From Fidelibacterota bacterium UBA7301 (lineage in GTDB: Bacteria; Fidelibacterota; Marinisomatia; Marinisomatales; TCS55), in the NCBI GenBank assembly GCA_002471845.1, contig DKQT01000010.1, positions 3,707 to 67,706 of the forward strand: 64,000 bases of DNA, in the 5' to 3' direction. The notes under the pieces were generated by a model. That model did not search any database, was not told the origin of the DNA, and worked only from the letters and a program-made list of their open reading frames with translations. A program made the translations under genes and the position numbers. Shown here in pieces: positions 26,719-35,547 of the stretch (its first letter is position 1; each line of letters opens with the position of its first letter).

Positions 26719-26771
26719 TGGAAACTCTTTTCAAATTTATTAACGGTACATTCGTCCCACCCCAATTTTGA
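26718..26771 (+). pseudogene. Truncated aldehyde dehydrogenase start
   Basis: ATG shares a base with the SDR stop and opens a 17-codon frame, METLFKFINGTFVPPQF, ending in TGA. The segment FINGTFVPP is the usual N-terminal beginning of NAD-dependent aldehyde dehydrogenases, including 2-aminomuconate semialdehyde dehydrogenase. The rest of the gene is absent, and homology switches here to ACMSD, as expected of a deletion joint. The family call is inference from a short stretch. Confidence 0.5.
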
Positions 26772-27126
26772 ACGGCTTCCCAACCTCCGGGTGGCTTTCG
26801 CCCACGGGGGTGGATCTTTCCCGGCGACATCGGGGAGGATCCAACACGGGTTTGATGTACGCCCGGACCTTTACGCCGTTGATAACGAAATTGCTCATCT
26901 GGATTATTTAGGGAAGGTATAGGTGGATTCAGTGGTTCACGATAATGATGCCCTGCACTTCCTCATTAAAAAGGTGGGAGAGACTGAGATTGCCCTGGGA
27001 ACAGATTATCCCTTTCCCTTGGGTGAACTGGATTCTGGGCAATTGATTGAATCCATGGATTACGATAAATCTCTTAAAAATAAACTTCTCTTTCAAAACG
27101 CATTAGTTTGGCTGGGATTGAAGTAA
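26770..27126 (+). pseudogene. 3' remnant of ACMSD-type decarboxylase
   Basis: In one frame the sequence reads ERLPNLRVAFAHGGGSFPAT, then SGRIQHGFDVRPDLYAVDN, a TAG stop at 26920-26922, then VDSVVHDNDALHFLI, TEIALGTDYPFPLGEL, and a natural TAA at 27124-27126. This matches the C-terminal third of 2-amino-3-carboxymuconate-6-semialdehyde decarboxylase (amidohydrolase fold, with the metal-site His and Asp in AHGGG and GTDYPFP). About two thirds of the gene is missing and there is one in-frame stop, so it is dead. The good preservation of the remainder suggests recent loss. Confidence 0.8.
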
Positions 27127-27137
27127 GATCATTTTTC

Positions 27138-27322
27138 ATGAATTATAAACCGGGACGATCCTTTTCATTCCCCGATATTCCATGGTGTCCTTTCACCGGT
27201 TTTCCTATTCGGAAGTGTATCGAAGGGGAGAGGTACAGTCCAGTATCTTAGATACACTGATAGAGATAGATCCATCGGGGGAAACGATAGATGAATCCCT
27301 GGTGGAAAAAATGCTAAAATAA
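27138..27322 (+). pseudogene. Probable remnant of kynurenine 3-monooxygenase (3' end), possibly fused to a kynureninase start
   Basis: From about 27149 one frame reads FIPRYSMVSFHRFSYSEV then YRRGEVQSSILDTLIEID and ends at TAA 27320-27322. YSMVSF followed by PYSEA-like and RG..Q elements is how the C-terminal part of bacterial kynurenine 3-monooxygenases looks. Another frame begins at ATG 27138 with MNYKPGRSFS, which could be a kynureninase N-terminus, but that is weak. Together with the ACMSD and ALDH pieces it looks like a collapsed kynurenine operon. Confidence 0.45.
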
Positions 27323-27327
27323 AAAAG

Positions 27328-27401
27328 TACGCCCGACAGGACTCGAACCTGTGACCTCTTGCTCCGGAGGCAAGCGCTCTATCCAACTGAGCTACGGGCG
27401 C
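27328..27401 (-). tRNA. tRNA-Arg (CCG)
   Basis: On the minus strand the acceptor stem GCGCCCG pairs with CGGGCGT (one G-T pair), with discriminator A. The anticodon stem CTTGC/GCAAG surrounds loop CTCCGGA, giving CCG. T loop GTTCGAGTC. No CCA is encoded. It abuts the kynurenine-operon relic. Confidence 0.96.
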
Positions 27402-27578
27402 ATAATTTTTACTTGTTTTTATATATTAACTGAAAAGCTATTTATCCGTCGTAATCTATTCATAGATGAAGACGGGCGGGCGCAAATGACTGTGAAAATT
27501 AAAACTTTTTATATATTTAGAATAACAACTCAATTGGTTTCTTTTGCGGCAGTTGAAACTCAAGTGTAATTTCAATAT

Positions 27579-27908
27579 ATGAAACCAGTCATTATTTATA
27601 CGACCACCAATAGCAAGGAGGAAGCGAAAACCCTTGGGAATCACTTGGTAAAAAATGGATTAGCAGCCTGTGTTAATATTGTCCCTAAAATTGAATCTAT
27701 TTATATGTGGAATAATGAATTATGCCAGGATTCTGAATTTTTACTTATGATAAAAACAGATGGAAAACTGAAAAATGAAGTCCAGGACATGATCTGTAAA
27801 CATCATTCCTATGAAGTTCCTGAGGTGATCATGGTCAATATTGAAGGCGGCAGCCCGAAGTACCTGGATTGGTTGGAGAACAACCTGAAAAAGAGCACCC
27901 ATGTTTAA
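27579..27908 (+). CDS. cutA: CutA1 divalent-cation tolerance protein
   Basis: 109 residues, a trimeric ferredoxin-like fold linked to copper and divalent metal tolerance, although its true role is unsettled. VIIYTTTNSKEEAKTLGNHL, NGLAACVNIVPKIESIYMWN, SEFLLMIKTDGK and HHSYEVPEVIMVNI are the family blocks. It overlaps the downstream channel gene by 8 bases. Confidence 0.93.
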   Translation: MKPVIIYTTTNSKEEAKTLGNHLVKNGLAACVNIVPKIESIYMWNNELCQDSEFLLMIKTDGKLKNEVQDMICKHHSYEVPEVIMVNIEGGSPKYLDWLENNLKKSTHV

Positions 27909-28905
27909 CCTGTTTAAAGGACGAAGATTAAAGTATTTGCTCTATTTCGGAGCACTTGTCACCATTGGCTCGGCGGGATTCTATTCAATTGGCGGGGAGG
28001 AGTGGACGGTAATTGACAGTATATATATGACTATTATTACTTTATCAACAGTGGGTTATGGAGAAGTACACACTTTATCCGAAGCGGCTAAATTATGGGC
28101 CATATTAGTGATTGTTTTTGGGGTCAGTGGATTCGCTGTAATCATTTATGAACTGGGAGCTGAATTAATACAACTCAATACGTATCGGAGTCGAACCATG
28201 AGAAAAAGAATATCAAAATTAAAGGATCATTATATTATCTGCGGCTTTGGGAGAATGGGCGCCGTAATTGCAGCGGAATTCCATAAAAAGAAAATACCAT
28301 TTGTCGTCGTGGAGTTTAATGAAACTAAAATCGGGATGATTCAGGAATTCAATTATATTCATATTCATGGTGATGCGACCCTGGATGATACTTTGATTGA
28401 GGCCGGTATTGAAGGTGGAAAAGGTATTGTGGTTGTATTGGATAATGACCAGGATATTTTGTTCGTAACAATGTCCGCTAGAAATCTCAATCAGGATGCA
28501 TATATTATCAGCCGTTGCGCAAAACACGATACGGGGAAAAAATTGAAGCGCGCCGGGGCAAATAAGGTCGTTAATCCATACATCACCGGCGGTCACCGTA
28601 TGGCTGAGCTATTGATTAGTCCTTATGTTGAAGATACAGTATCCCTTGAGACACCAGATGACGTAGCTATAGATTTTTCCCTGGAGGAATTTGCTATTGA
28701 ACATCTCAATGCATTAAATGGGAAATCAATTGCTGATTGTAAATTAAGAGAGGACTATGGCCTGTTAATTGTAGGAATTGCCGATGAAGATGGGCAATCA
28801 ATATTAAATCCAGGGTCGGAAGTCATTTTATCCTCAGGTCAAAAGATCATGTTGATTGGGTCTCGGGAAAACCTATCCATGTTCAAGAATGATATTCGAA
28901 AATGA
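27901..28905 (+). CDS. Potassium channel with RCK/TrkA domains
   Basis: 334 residues. Two membrane helices (about 12-30 and 60-85) flank a pore loop with the selectivity filter TLSTVGYGE. A cytoplasmic RCK-N domain (IICGFGRMG, with a Rossmann nucleotide site; VVEFNE; HGDATLDDTLIEAGI) and an RCK-C domain (about 250-334) complete an MthK/Kch-type channel gated by ligand binding. It has the usual length. It is convergent with leuS across a 42-base AT-rich palindromic spacer. Confidence 0.92.
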   Translation: MFNLFKGRRLKYLLYFGALVTIGSAGFYSIGGEEWTVIDSIYMTIITLSTVGYGEVHTLSEAAKLWAILVIVFGVSGFAVIIYELGAELIQLNTYRSRTMRKRISKLKDHYIICGFGRMGAVIAAEFHKKKIPFVVVEFNETKIGMIQEFNYIHIHGDATLDDTLIEAGIEGGKGIVVVLDNDQDILFVTMSARNLNQDAYIISRCAKHDTGKKLKRAGANKVVNPYITGGHRMAELLISPYVEDTVSLETPDDVAIDFSLEEFAIEHLNALNGKSIADCKLREDYGLLIVGIADEDGQSILNPGSEVILSSGQKIMLIGSRENLSMFKNDIRK

Positions 28906-28947
28906 TGTATAATATATATTATGTATAATAACTGATACAGTAACTAA

Positions 28948-31365
28948 TTATTTCACAACGATATTAACCAGTCTTCCCTTTACATATATCTCTTTAAGAA
29001 TAATTTTGTTTTTTAAATGATTAGAGATTTTATCGGCGCTTTTTGCTGTTTCAAATATCTCTTTTTCTACTGTATTAATATCTACTTCAATTTCTGATCG
29101 ACGTTTTCCATTAATTTGAACTGCCAGCTTCATGGTATCGGCCTTAATCAATAATTCGTCAAAGGTCGGCCATTTTTGAAAAGTAAGTTCATTTTCCTGC
29201 CCTGAAAGCTGCCATAATTCTTCAGCCATATGAGGCATAAACGGGTTAATTAATATAATAAATGATTTTAAGACGTCGTTATTAATAGTAATCAGTGTCT
29301 GAATATGATTGGTAAAAATCATGAATTCCGAAACACATGTATTAAACTGCAGGTTATCCAAATTTACTGAAACACGTTTTATCATGCTATGGAGCATTCT
29401 AGCCGTTTCTTTGGTTGGTGGATCATTGGTTATTTTAACTGAAATATTACCGGAATCCGTTACCATGATATTCCACAGTTTATTGACGAATCGCGAACAT
29501 CCCTGCAATCCCGTTGTACTCCATGGTTTAGCTTTATCCAAGGGACCCATAAACATTTCGTATAAACGCATTGAATCGGCGCCAAAAGTATCCACCGTTT
29601 CGTCCGGATTAACTACGTTCCCTCGAGATTTACTCATTTTTGAGCCATCCTGCCCAAGGATCATTCCTTGGTTAAAGAGTTTCTGGAACGGCTCTTTCGT
29701 AGATACGTGGCCTAAATCATAAAGTACATGGTGCCAAAAGCGTGCATACAATAAATGCAATACAGCATGTTCAGCTCCGCCGACGTAAAGATCCACCGGC
29801 ATCCAGTACTTCTCTTTTGCCCCATCCCAGCTTTTATCGGAATTACCAGGATCAATATACCTCAAATAATACCAGCAGGATCCGGCCCATTGCGGCATAG
29901 TATTGGTTTCCCTAAGTCCTAATATATTACCTGTTTCATCCTTTACTTCAACCCATTCGGTAATATTGGATAAGGGCGATTCACCAGTGCCGGCTGGTTC
30001 ATATTTCTCTACCTCCGGCAATTCCAGGGGAAGTTCGCTTTCATCCAGTGGCGTCGTAGCACCATTATTATGGATGACAGGGATCGGCTCACCCCAATAC
30101 CGCTGCCTTGAAAAAAGCCAGTCCCGCAATTTGAACTGTGTAGCCTTCTCCCCTAACCCTTTTTTTTCCAACCAGGAAATAATTTTAGATTTGGCATCGG
30201 CAATATTGAGACCGTTCAAGAAATCGCTGTTGATTGCAGGGCCTTCACCAAAATAGGCTTCCCCTTCAAAATCTTCAGGCGGCTCTACGGTGCGAATTAT
30301 GGGAAGATCAAATTCTTTAGCAAAATCCCAGTCCCGCTGATCCTGTCCGGGGACAGCCATGATCGCACCTGTTCCATAACTCATAATAACATAATCGGAG
30401 ATCCAAATAGGTATCTCTTTCCCATTAACCGGATTAATTGCCTTTGCCCCCAGGTAAACACCGCTTTTTTCTTTGTTCAATTCTGTACGATCTAAATCAG
30501 ATTTTTTAGATGCATCTTCAACATATTGTTTAACAGCAATTTTCTGTTCAGCTGAAACGAGGCGGTTAACCAGTGGATGTTCCGGGGCCATGACCATATA
30601 GGTAGCGCCGAAAAGGGTATCTGGGCGAGTGGTGAAAACAGTCAATTTTTCATTGATTGATGGCAGCTCGAAATGGACGTTTGCCCCCTCTGAGCGGCCG
30701 ATCCAGTTACGTTGCAATTCTTTGATACTGTCGGGCCAATCCAAATCATCCAGCCCCTCCAGCAAGGATTTGGCATAATCAGTGATCCTGAGCATCCACT
30801 GCCGCATGGGTAGTCGGAAAACAGGATGCCCCCCTATCTCGGATTTACCATCCACCACTTCTTCGTTGGCTAATACAGCTTTCAATTCGGGGCACCAGTT
30901 AACGGGCACTTCCGATTCATAGGCCAGCCCCTTTTTATACAGTTGGAGGAATATCCACTGGGTCCATTTTACATATTTGGCATCGGTGGTATTGATCTCC
31001 CTGTCCCAATCGTAAGAAAATCCCAGCATTTTGATCTGACGGCGGAAATTATCAATATTATTTTTAGTCGTAACCGATGGATGGGTCCCGGTCTTGATGG
31101 CGTACTGTTCTGCCGGCAGACCGAAAGCATCCCATCCCATGGGGTGGAGAACGTTGAACCCTTTATGGCGCTTATAGCGGGCGATAATGTCGGTGGCGAT
31201 ATAGCCTAGGGGATGCCCCACATGGAGGCCCGCACCTGAGGGATAAGGAAACATGTCCAATACATAATACTTTGGCAGGTCAAAGTTATCTACTGCCCGG
31301 AAGACCTTATTCTCCACCCAATAATCCTGCCACTTTTTTTCTATTTTTTTATGATCGTAAGCCAT
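28948..31365 (-). CDS. leuS: Leucyl-tRNA synthetase
   Basis: About 805 residues, class I. The HIGH element is in PSGAGLHVGHPLGY, the CP1 editing domain contains TTRPDTLFGATYMV and the GTGAIMAVPGQDQRD segment, and KMSKS is in DGSKMSKSRGNVVNP. The C-terminal anticodon and tRNA-binding domains follow. I start at ATG 31365 (MAYDHKKIEKKWQDYW), as most relatives do. An upstream ATG at 31395 would add ten residues and has no clear ribosome site either. tRNA-Pro lies just upstream on the same strand. Confidence 0.96.
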   Translation of the reverse strand: MAYDHKKIEKKWQDYWVENKVFRAVDNFDLPKYYVLDMFPYPSGAGLHVGHPLGYIATDIIARYKRHKGFNVLHPMGWDAFGLPAEQYAIKTGTHPSVTTKNNIDNFRRQIKMLGFSYDWDREINTTDAKYVKWTQWIFLQLYKKGLAYESEVPVNWCPELKAVLANEEVVDGKSEIGGHPVFRLPMRQWMLRITDYAKSLLEGLDDLDWPDSIKELQRNWIGRSEGANVHFELPSINEKLTVFTTRPDTLFGATYMVMAPEHPLVNRLVSAEQKIAVKQYVEDASKKSDLDRTELNKEKSGVYLGAKAINPVNGKEIPIWISDYVIMSYGTGAIMAVPGQDQRDWDFAKEFDLPIIRTVEPPEDFEGEAYFGEGPAINSDFLNGLNIADAKSKIISWLEKKGLGEKATQFKLRDWLFSRQRYWGEPIPVIHNNGATTPLDESELPLELPEVEKYEPAGTGESPLSNITEWVEVKDETGNILGLRETNTMPQWAGSCWYYLRYIDPGNSDKSWDGAKEKYWMPVDLYVGGAEHAVLHLLYARFWHHVLYDLGHVSTKEPFQKLFNQGMILGQDGSKMSKSRGNVVNPDETVDTFGADSMRLYEMFMGPLDKAKPWSTTGLQGCSRFVNKLWNIMVTDSGNISVKITNDPPTKETARMLHSMIKRVSVNLDNLQFNTCVSEFMIFTNHIQTLITINNDVLKSFIILINPFMPHMAEELWQLSGQENELTFQKWPTFDELLIKADTMKLAVQINGKRRSEIEVDINTVEKEIFETAKSADKISNHLKNKIILKEIYVKGRLVNIVVK

Positions 31366-31418
31366 GGTTTCTGATATAAAAATAGGTGATGGCATTTTCC
31401 ATCACCATTATCTAATTG

Positions 31419-31493
31419 TCGGGGTGGGGAGATTTGAACTCCCGACCTCGTCGTCCCGAACGACGCGCGCTAACCGGGCTGCGCTACACCCCG
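31419..31493 (-). tRNA. tRNA-Pro (CGG)
   Basis: On the minus strand the acceptor CGGGGTG pairs with CACCCCG, discriminator A. The anticodon stem CGTCG/CGACG surrounds TTCGGGA, giving CGG. T loop GTTCAAATC. No CCA is encoded. It starts 67 bases after the YqaA-type gene and precedes leuS in the same direction. Confidence 0.95.
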
Positions 31494-31559
31494 AACTGGG
31501 ACGCGAATTTAGGCTTTTCTCCCCTCGTCAAACAACCGTTCAGAATGGTAAAATCGGAT

Positions 31560-32183
31560 TTAAACCATATATTTTATCAGCAGGAATCCGCCGATTAAAA
31601 AGGTAGTAAATAATATGGCCAATTTATTGAAGTATTTATCAATGAATCCCCGGATCGGCTCTCCGTATTTCCAAATTAATCCACTTACCAATAAGAACCT
31701 GGCAGACCGGCTGATGGTGGATGCAATGATAAACATGGCAAAATTGATGTCAAAAGCACCGGCCGTAATGGTGAACACCTTAAACGGAATTGGGGTGAAA
31801 CCGGCCGTAAAAACGATCCAGAAATTCCACACTTCATATTTATCCTGGATGACATAAAAAATATCATGGGTGAATCCTGGAATCACATTGAAGAAGAATT
31901 GTGCCATTCCTGAGAAGGACCCTGTTCCGTTCCACCAGAGTAATTGGCCAATACTATAACCAAGAATGGCTCCGCCGATTGATCCTAAAGAGCATAATAG
32001 TCCAAACCGCAAGGCCTTTGACCTGGCGCCCAGGGCCAAGGCAATGAGCAATACATCCGGCGGAATGGGAAAAAATGATGCTTCGGCGAATGCCAATAAT
32101 ACCAATGCCCAAACGCCATATTTAGAATCGGACCACTTTAAAACCCAATCGTATAAATCACGAACCCATTTCATGTCATTCAA
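31560..32183 (-). CDS. YqaA/DedA-type membrane protein
   Basis: 207 residues, about five membrane segments, with the VTT/SNARE-associated-domain look: FAEASFFPIPPDVLLIALAL, FGLLCSLGSIGGAILGY, and FTAGFTPIPFKVFTITAGAF. Relatives (YqaA, DedA) affect lipid distribution, for example undecaprenyl-phosphate and phospholipid flipping. The exact substrate is not predictable. Its start overlaps the end of the DUF2914 gene upstream by 8 bases. Confidence 0.85.
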   Translation of the reverse strand: MNDMKWVRDLYDWVLKWSDSKYGVWALVLLAFAEASFFPIPPDVLLIALALGARSKALRFGLLCSLGSIGGAILGYSIGQLLWWNGTGSFSGMAQFFFNVIPGFTHDIFYVIQDKYEVWNFWIVFTAGFTPIPFKVFTITAGAFDINFAMFIIASTISRSARFLLVSGLIWKYGEPIRGFIDKYFNKLAILFTTFLIGGFLLIKYMV

Positions 32184-32928
32184 TTATATTATTTTCAATT
32201 CTAAATAAAAGAGAATCATAGCGGATACCCAGGGTATCTTCAACCACAACTTTCCAGTCACCCACCCTTTCCTTGGAAACGGTTATGTAACTCCAGGACC
32301 GCCAATTATATGACAAGCCTATATCCATTTTGATACGGGCGTGAAGTTTTCCTTTATGATACCATTTGTGAAATATCGTTTTGGTATAATTTTGGTTTTG
32401 GATCTTTGTCCAACAATAGATGCGCTTGTCATCCAAATTAAATATAGAATCGGGGCTGACTAATTGGCGATTAAACAGGTCCCTCCCAATTTGGGAGGAA
32501 ACCACTTTAATTGGGTTTTCCTGCTTAATATCAATTGGGTGTGAATCCTTATTTACCGTTAATTCTATTTTATCAGGTTTAATATTCTCTGGGATTAATT
32601 TTTTTTTATCTACAATTATAATTTTTTCCTGTTCATCTATAATAGTCTCAACCATATTGATTTCACTCTTTTCAGTTTCTTCTACAACTTTTGGGGCTAA
32701 GTCTATTGCAGTTTCATTATCCGGAATTTCGCCCTTAGAAGCATCATGCAGTTCTTGTTTATTAGATGGCGAGGCATTGAATACGATGAAAATTAAATAC
32801 AGAACATATATTAACCCCATAATAAGAGCTGTTCGATATAATTTTTGCCAAAGCGCTATGCCAACCAATATGATGAACACGATAGTGATTTCAATTATAG
32901 CCGGATCGTTCTTTATTGCGTCAAACAT
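32176..32928 (-). CDS. DUF2914-domain membrane protein
   Basis: 250 residues. Two N-terminal membrane helices (about 10-28 and 31-50) are followed by a long acidic linker (55-145). The C-terminal DUF2914-like domain (about 165-248) shows CWTKIQNQNYTKTIFHKWYH, IGLSYNWRSWSYITV and GDWKVVVEDTLGIRYDSLLF. The domain is thought to be periplasmic and its role is unknown. It is divergent from the FKBP gene over a 104-base spacer and overlaps the YqaA-type gene. Confidence 0.65.
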   Translation of the reverse strand: MFDAIKNDPAIIEITIVFIILVGIALWQKLYRTALIMGLIYVLYLIFIVFNASPSNKQELHDASKGEIPDNETAIDLAPKVVEETEKSEINMVETIIDEQEKIIIVDKKKLIPENIKPDKIELTVNKDSHPIDIKQENPIKVVSSQIGRDLFNRQLVSPDSIFNLDDKRIYCWTKIQNQNYTKTIFHKWYHKGKLHARIKMDIGLSYNWRSWSYITVSKERVGDWKVVVEDTLGIRYDSLLFRIENNIIE

Positions 32929-33032
32929 TGGCAGGGAATTTATACTTTCTTCCCTCTAAAAAATAAACTTAAAGATATTGTAATCAAGTTGTGTTTGATA
33001 GAGATTCAGCCCCGATTTTTTAAGGAAATTCA

Positions 33033-33743
33033 ATGAAAACGATATTAACAATTTTAACTGCCGGATTTGTATGCATTTCATGCGGATCAAAGAAAGAAAA
33101 AAATGGTAATCAGGAACTTACAATTGAAACCCATGTAGACTCGGTAAGCTATGCCATCGGCCTTGATGTGGCCATGCGGTTGGATCAACAATATAAAGAT
33201 ATAAACTATAAATTGCTTGGATTAGGGATCGATGATTATTTTTCAAAAAATGAACAGCGTCTCACGGATCGGGAACGCCTGGCAGCGATAAAAGAATTCA
33301 ATGATATTACCCTACCAAAATATCGGATGGATTTAGAAAAGCAAAATACAATTGAAGGTAACCAATTTTTTAAGGCGAACGCTGATAATAAGGGTGTTAT
33401 TGAACATCGCAGTGGAATACAATATAAAATCCTTAAAGAAGGGAAAGGCCCAAAACCAAAACCCAAGGATCAAGTCAAAATTCACTATATCGGTAAATTA
33501 ATTGACGGCAGTACTTTTGACAGTTCCTATTCACGCGGTAAACTGGCAGTATTTCAAGTTAATCGCGTGGTTCCTGGTTTTTCACAAGGCTTGCAACTCA
33601 TGAATCCCGGCGCAAAATATCAATTATTTATTCCCGGGCATCTTGGCTATGGTTCCAGTGATGGCCCCGGCGGGCCTATGGCCTTCATGATATTTCAGGT
33701 TGAACTTATAGAAATTATACCTGCTCCGGAACCGGTTGATTAG
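33033..33743 (+). CDS. FKBP-type peptidyl-prolyl isomerase lipoprotein
   Basis: 236 residues. The signal peptide ends in the lipobox with Cys17 (CISCGSK). An N-terminal dimerisation helix region (about 35-125, VDSVSYAIGLDVAMRL) precedes the FKBP domain (about 140-232; KPKDQVKIHYIGKLIDGSTF, VVPGFSQGLQLMNPGAKYQL, PGHLGYGSSDGPGGPM). This is the Mip/FkpA plan of periplasmic folding helpers. AAGGAAATTCA precedes the ATG. Confidence 0.93.
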   Translation: MKTILTILTAGFVCISCGSKKEKNGNQELTIETHVDSVSYAIGLDVAMRLDQQYKDINYKLLGLGIDDYFSKNEQRLTDRERLAAIKEFNDITLPKYRMDLEKQNTIEGNQFFKANADNKGVIEHRSGIQYKILKEGKGPKPKPKDQVKIHYIGKLIDGSTFDSSYSRGKLAVFQVNRVVPGFSQGLQLMNPGAKYQLFIPGHLGYGSSDGPGGPMAFMIFQVELIEIIPAPEPVD

Positions 33744-33756
33744 AAAACAAAAATAA

Positions 33757-33783
33757 AAAGTCTCGAAAATATATCGAGACTTT
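33757..33783. terminator. Hairpin between the FKBP gene and tRNA-Pro
   Basis: A perfect 10-bp stem (33757-33766 with 33774-33783, AAAGTCTCGA type) with a seven-base loop. On the minus strand it is followed by TTTTATTTTTG, so it best terminates leftward transcription from the MerR/tRNA-Pro side. The short TTT inside the stem gives weaker termination for the FKBP gene. Confidence 0.7.
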
Positions 33784-33840
33784 CAATCATAGTAATCCCA
33801 AACTTACTTGGATAATTCCATATTTATTTAGTTGAAGTGA

Positions 33841-33857
33841 TCCCGATTAGTTCGGGA
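33841..33857. repeat. Short inverted repeat, REP-like
   Basis: TCCCGA-TTAGT-TCGGGA is an isolated 6-bp hairpin. A related element (CCCC-AATTTAT-CGGGG in a similar context, followed by ACCC) is at 48777-48806. Two loosely similar copies are suggestive but not proof of a dispersed family. Confidence 0.3.
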
Positions 33858-33881
33858 CGACCCCATTGCCCTAAATTATAG

Positions 33882-33955
33882 TCGGAGCGACAGGATTTGA
33901 ACCTGCGACCCCATCAACCCCATTGATGTGCGCTACCGGGCTGCGCCACGCTCCG
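33882..33955 (-). tRNA. tRNA-Pro (GGG)
   Basis: On the minus strand the acceptor CGGAGCG pairs with CGCTCCG, discriminator A. The anticodon stem CATCA/TGATG surrounds ATGGGGT, giving GGG. T loop GTTCAAATC. No CCA is encoded. It lies 6 bases after the MerR gene in the same direction. Confidence 0.95.
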
Positions 33956-33961
33956 TTATAT

Positions 33962-34327
33962 TTATTTCCGTAAATCGTCTAAAATAGACTTTAATTCACT
34001 ACGGATTTTAATCAATAATTCTAAATCAACTCCACTCTTGTCTTTGGAATTTTGATTATCATCTGCTAAATCACCGCCATTAGTGTCAAGGATTTTTCTG
34101 GCGCCATCGATGGTAAATTTTCGGTTGTAAAGTAAATCTTTAATTCGCAGGATAAGATCAATATCTTTTTGCCTGTAAGTTCTATTTCCCGCCTTATTTT
34201 TGGAAGGGTTTAACTGTTTAAATTCTGTCTCCCAATAACGAAGAACATACTGCTTCAGTTCAGTGATTGAACTGACTTCACCAATGGAGTAATATAGTTT
34301 CTTGATTGATTGAGGGCTGGAGTCCAT
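33962..34327 (-). CDS. MerR-family transcriptional regulator
   Basis: 121 residues with an N-terminal winged helix-turn-helix: LYYSIGEVSSITELKQYVLR, YWETEF, and NRTYRQKDIDLILRIKDLL. The remaining short helix has no metal-binding cysteines. This is the HspR/MlrA-like cytoplasmic type often found downstream of pnp/ald-like genes in the Bacteroidetes sphere. Targets are unknown. It lies between ald and tRNA-Pro on the minus strand and could be cotranscribed with the tRNA. Confidence 0.88.
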   Translation of the reverse strand: MDSSPQSIKKLYYSIGEVSSITELKQYVLRYWETEFKQLNPSKNKAGNRTYRQKDIDLILRIKDLLYNRKFTIDGARKILDTNGGDLADDNQNSKDKSGVDLELLIKIRSELKSILDDLRK

Positions 34328-34408
34328 CTAAAATTCCTATTCAACTGATGCTTCATATTAATCAAGAAACTATGTAAAAACAAGCGTTATAGGGGGAGAA
34401 GAAACTAT

Positions 34409-35524
34409 TTAAACTATTGCTTTATCCGGCGGTGTAAAATCTAGACCAAATGCATCAGAAACACCCTGATGGGTTACTAATCCGCGAAATGTATTCAACC
34501 CCTGTAATAGGGCTTGATCAGATTTCAGGGCATTTAAAATACCCTGATTTGCAAGTTTTTGAATGTAAGGATTGGTAGCATTAGTTAAGGCAGTTGTTGA
34601 AGTGAAGGGAACTGCACCAGGCATATTGGATACGCAATAATGTATAATACCGTCCACCTCATAAATAGGATCTTCATGGGTAGTGGGTTTGCAGGTTTCA
34701 ATACACCCCCCCTGATCCACAGCCACATCTACGACAACCGTTCCTTCCTGCATGAGACCCAGCATTTCCCGTGTAACAAGGTTGGGTGCCTTTGCACCGG
34801 GAATCAAAACAGCGCCAATGAGCAGGTCCGTTCTAGGCAGTAGTTCCTGAAGGTTGTATTGATTACTATAAATCGTGTGAACATTTTTAGGCATTATTTC
34901 ATCCAGATAACGAAGACGATTCAGGTTAACATCAAGAATATTAACGTTGGCGCCAAGACCTGCGGCAATGTGGGCAGCATTGGTGCCTACAACGCCGCCG
35001 CCCAAAATAGTTACGGTGGCAGGTTCAATACCTGGAACGCCACCTAATAGTTTACCTCTACCCCCATGGAACTTCTCTAGGTATTTGGCGCCTTCTTGCA
35101 CAGACATGCGTCCAGCTACTTCACTCATGGGAACCAAAAGGGGTAAAGAACCGTCTTTAAGCATGATCGTTTCATAGGCAATCGCTGTGGCACCTGAATT
35201 CAAGAACCCTGTGGTTAGTGATTCATCCGCAGCAAAGTGGAAATAGGTGAATAAAGTCGTATCTTTATGGCACAATTGAACTTCCTCTGGTTGGGGTTCT
35301 TTCACTTTCACCACCATCTCAGCCTGGGAAAATATTTCCTTTAGCGATGGAACCAGGTTACATCCCACCGATTGATAATCCTCATCGGAAAAACCAGAAG
35401 AAATACCGGCACTATTTTCAATCAATACATCATGTCCGGATTTGGTTAATTCCAAAGCCACATGGGGTGTTAAAGCCACCCGGTTTTCATGAGATTTTAT
35501 TTCTTTTGGTGTACCGATAACCAT
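34409..35524 (-). CDS. ald: Alanine dehydrogenase
   Basis: 371 residues. Reversibly deaminates L-alanine to pyruvate and ammonium with NAD. The N-terminal IGTPKEIKSHENRVALTP and VKVKEPQPEE (substrate Lys), the catalytic His in YFHFAADESL, the Rossmann motif TILGGGVVGTNAAHIAAGLG, and DVAVDQGGCIETC are all diagnostic. It lies 23 bases after pnp. The AGCS symporter elsewhere in the window may import the same amino acid. Confidence 0.95.
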   Translation of the reverse strand: MVIGTPKEIKSHENRVALTPHVALELTKSGHDVLIENSAGISSGFSDEDYQSVGCNLVPSLKEIFSQAEMVVKVKEPQPEEVQLCHKDTTLFTYFHFAADESLTTGFLNSGATAIAYETIMLKDGSLPLLVPMSEVAGRMSVQEGAKYLEKFHGGRGKLLGGVPGIEPATVTILGGGVVGTNAAHIAAGLGANVNILDVNLNRLRYLDEIMPKNVHTIYSNQYNLQELLPRTDLLIGAVLIPGAKAPNLVTREMLGLMQEGTVVVDVAVDQGGCIETCKPTTHEDPIYEVDGIIHYCVSNMPGAVPFTSTTALTNATNPYIQKLANQGILNALKSDQALLQGLNTFRGLVTHQGVSDAFGLDFTPPDKAIV

Positions 35525-35547
35525 TTGACCTATCCAATCAAGCCGGA

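Noticed and set aside
28906..28947. AT-rich palindrome between the K+ channel gene and leuS as a replication or regulatory site
   Set aside because: It is a short spacer between convergent genes, and simple AT repeats are expected there.
31364..31606. Plus-strand frames across tRNA-Pro(CGG)
   Set aside because: They are antisense to the tRNA and have no coding likeness.
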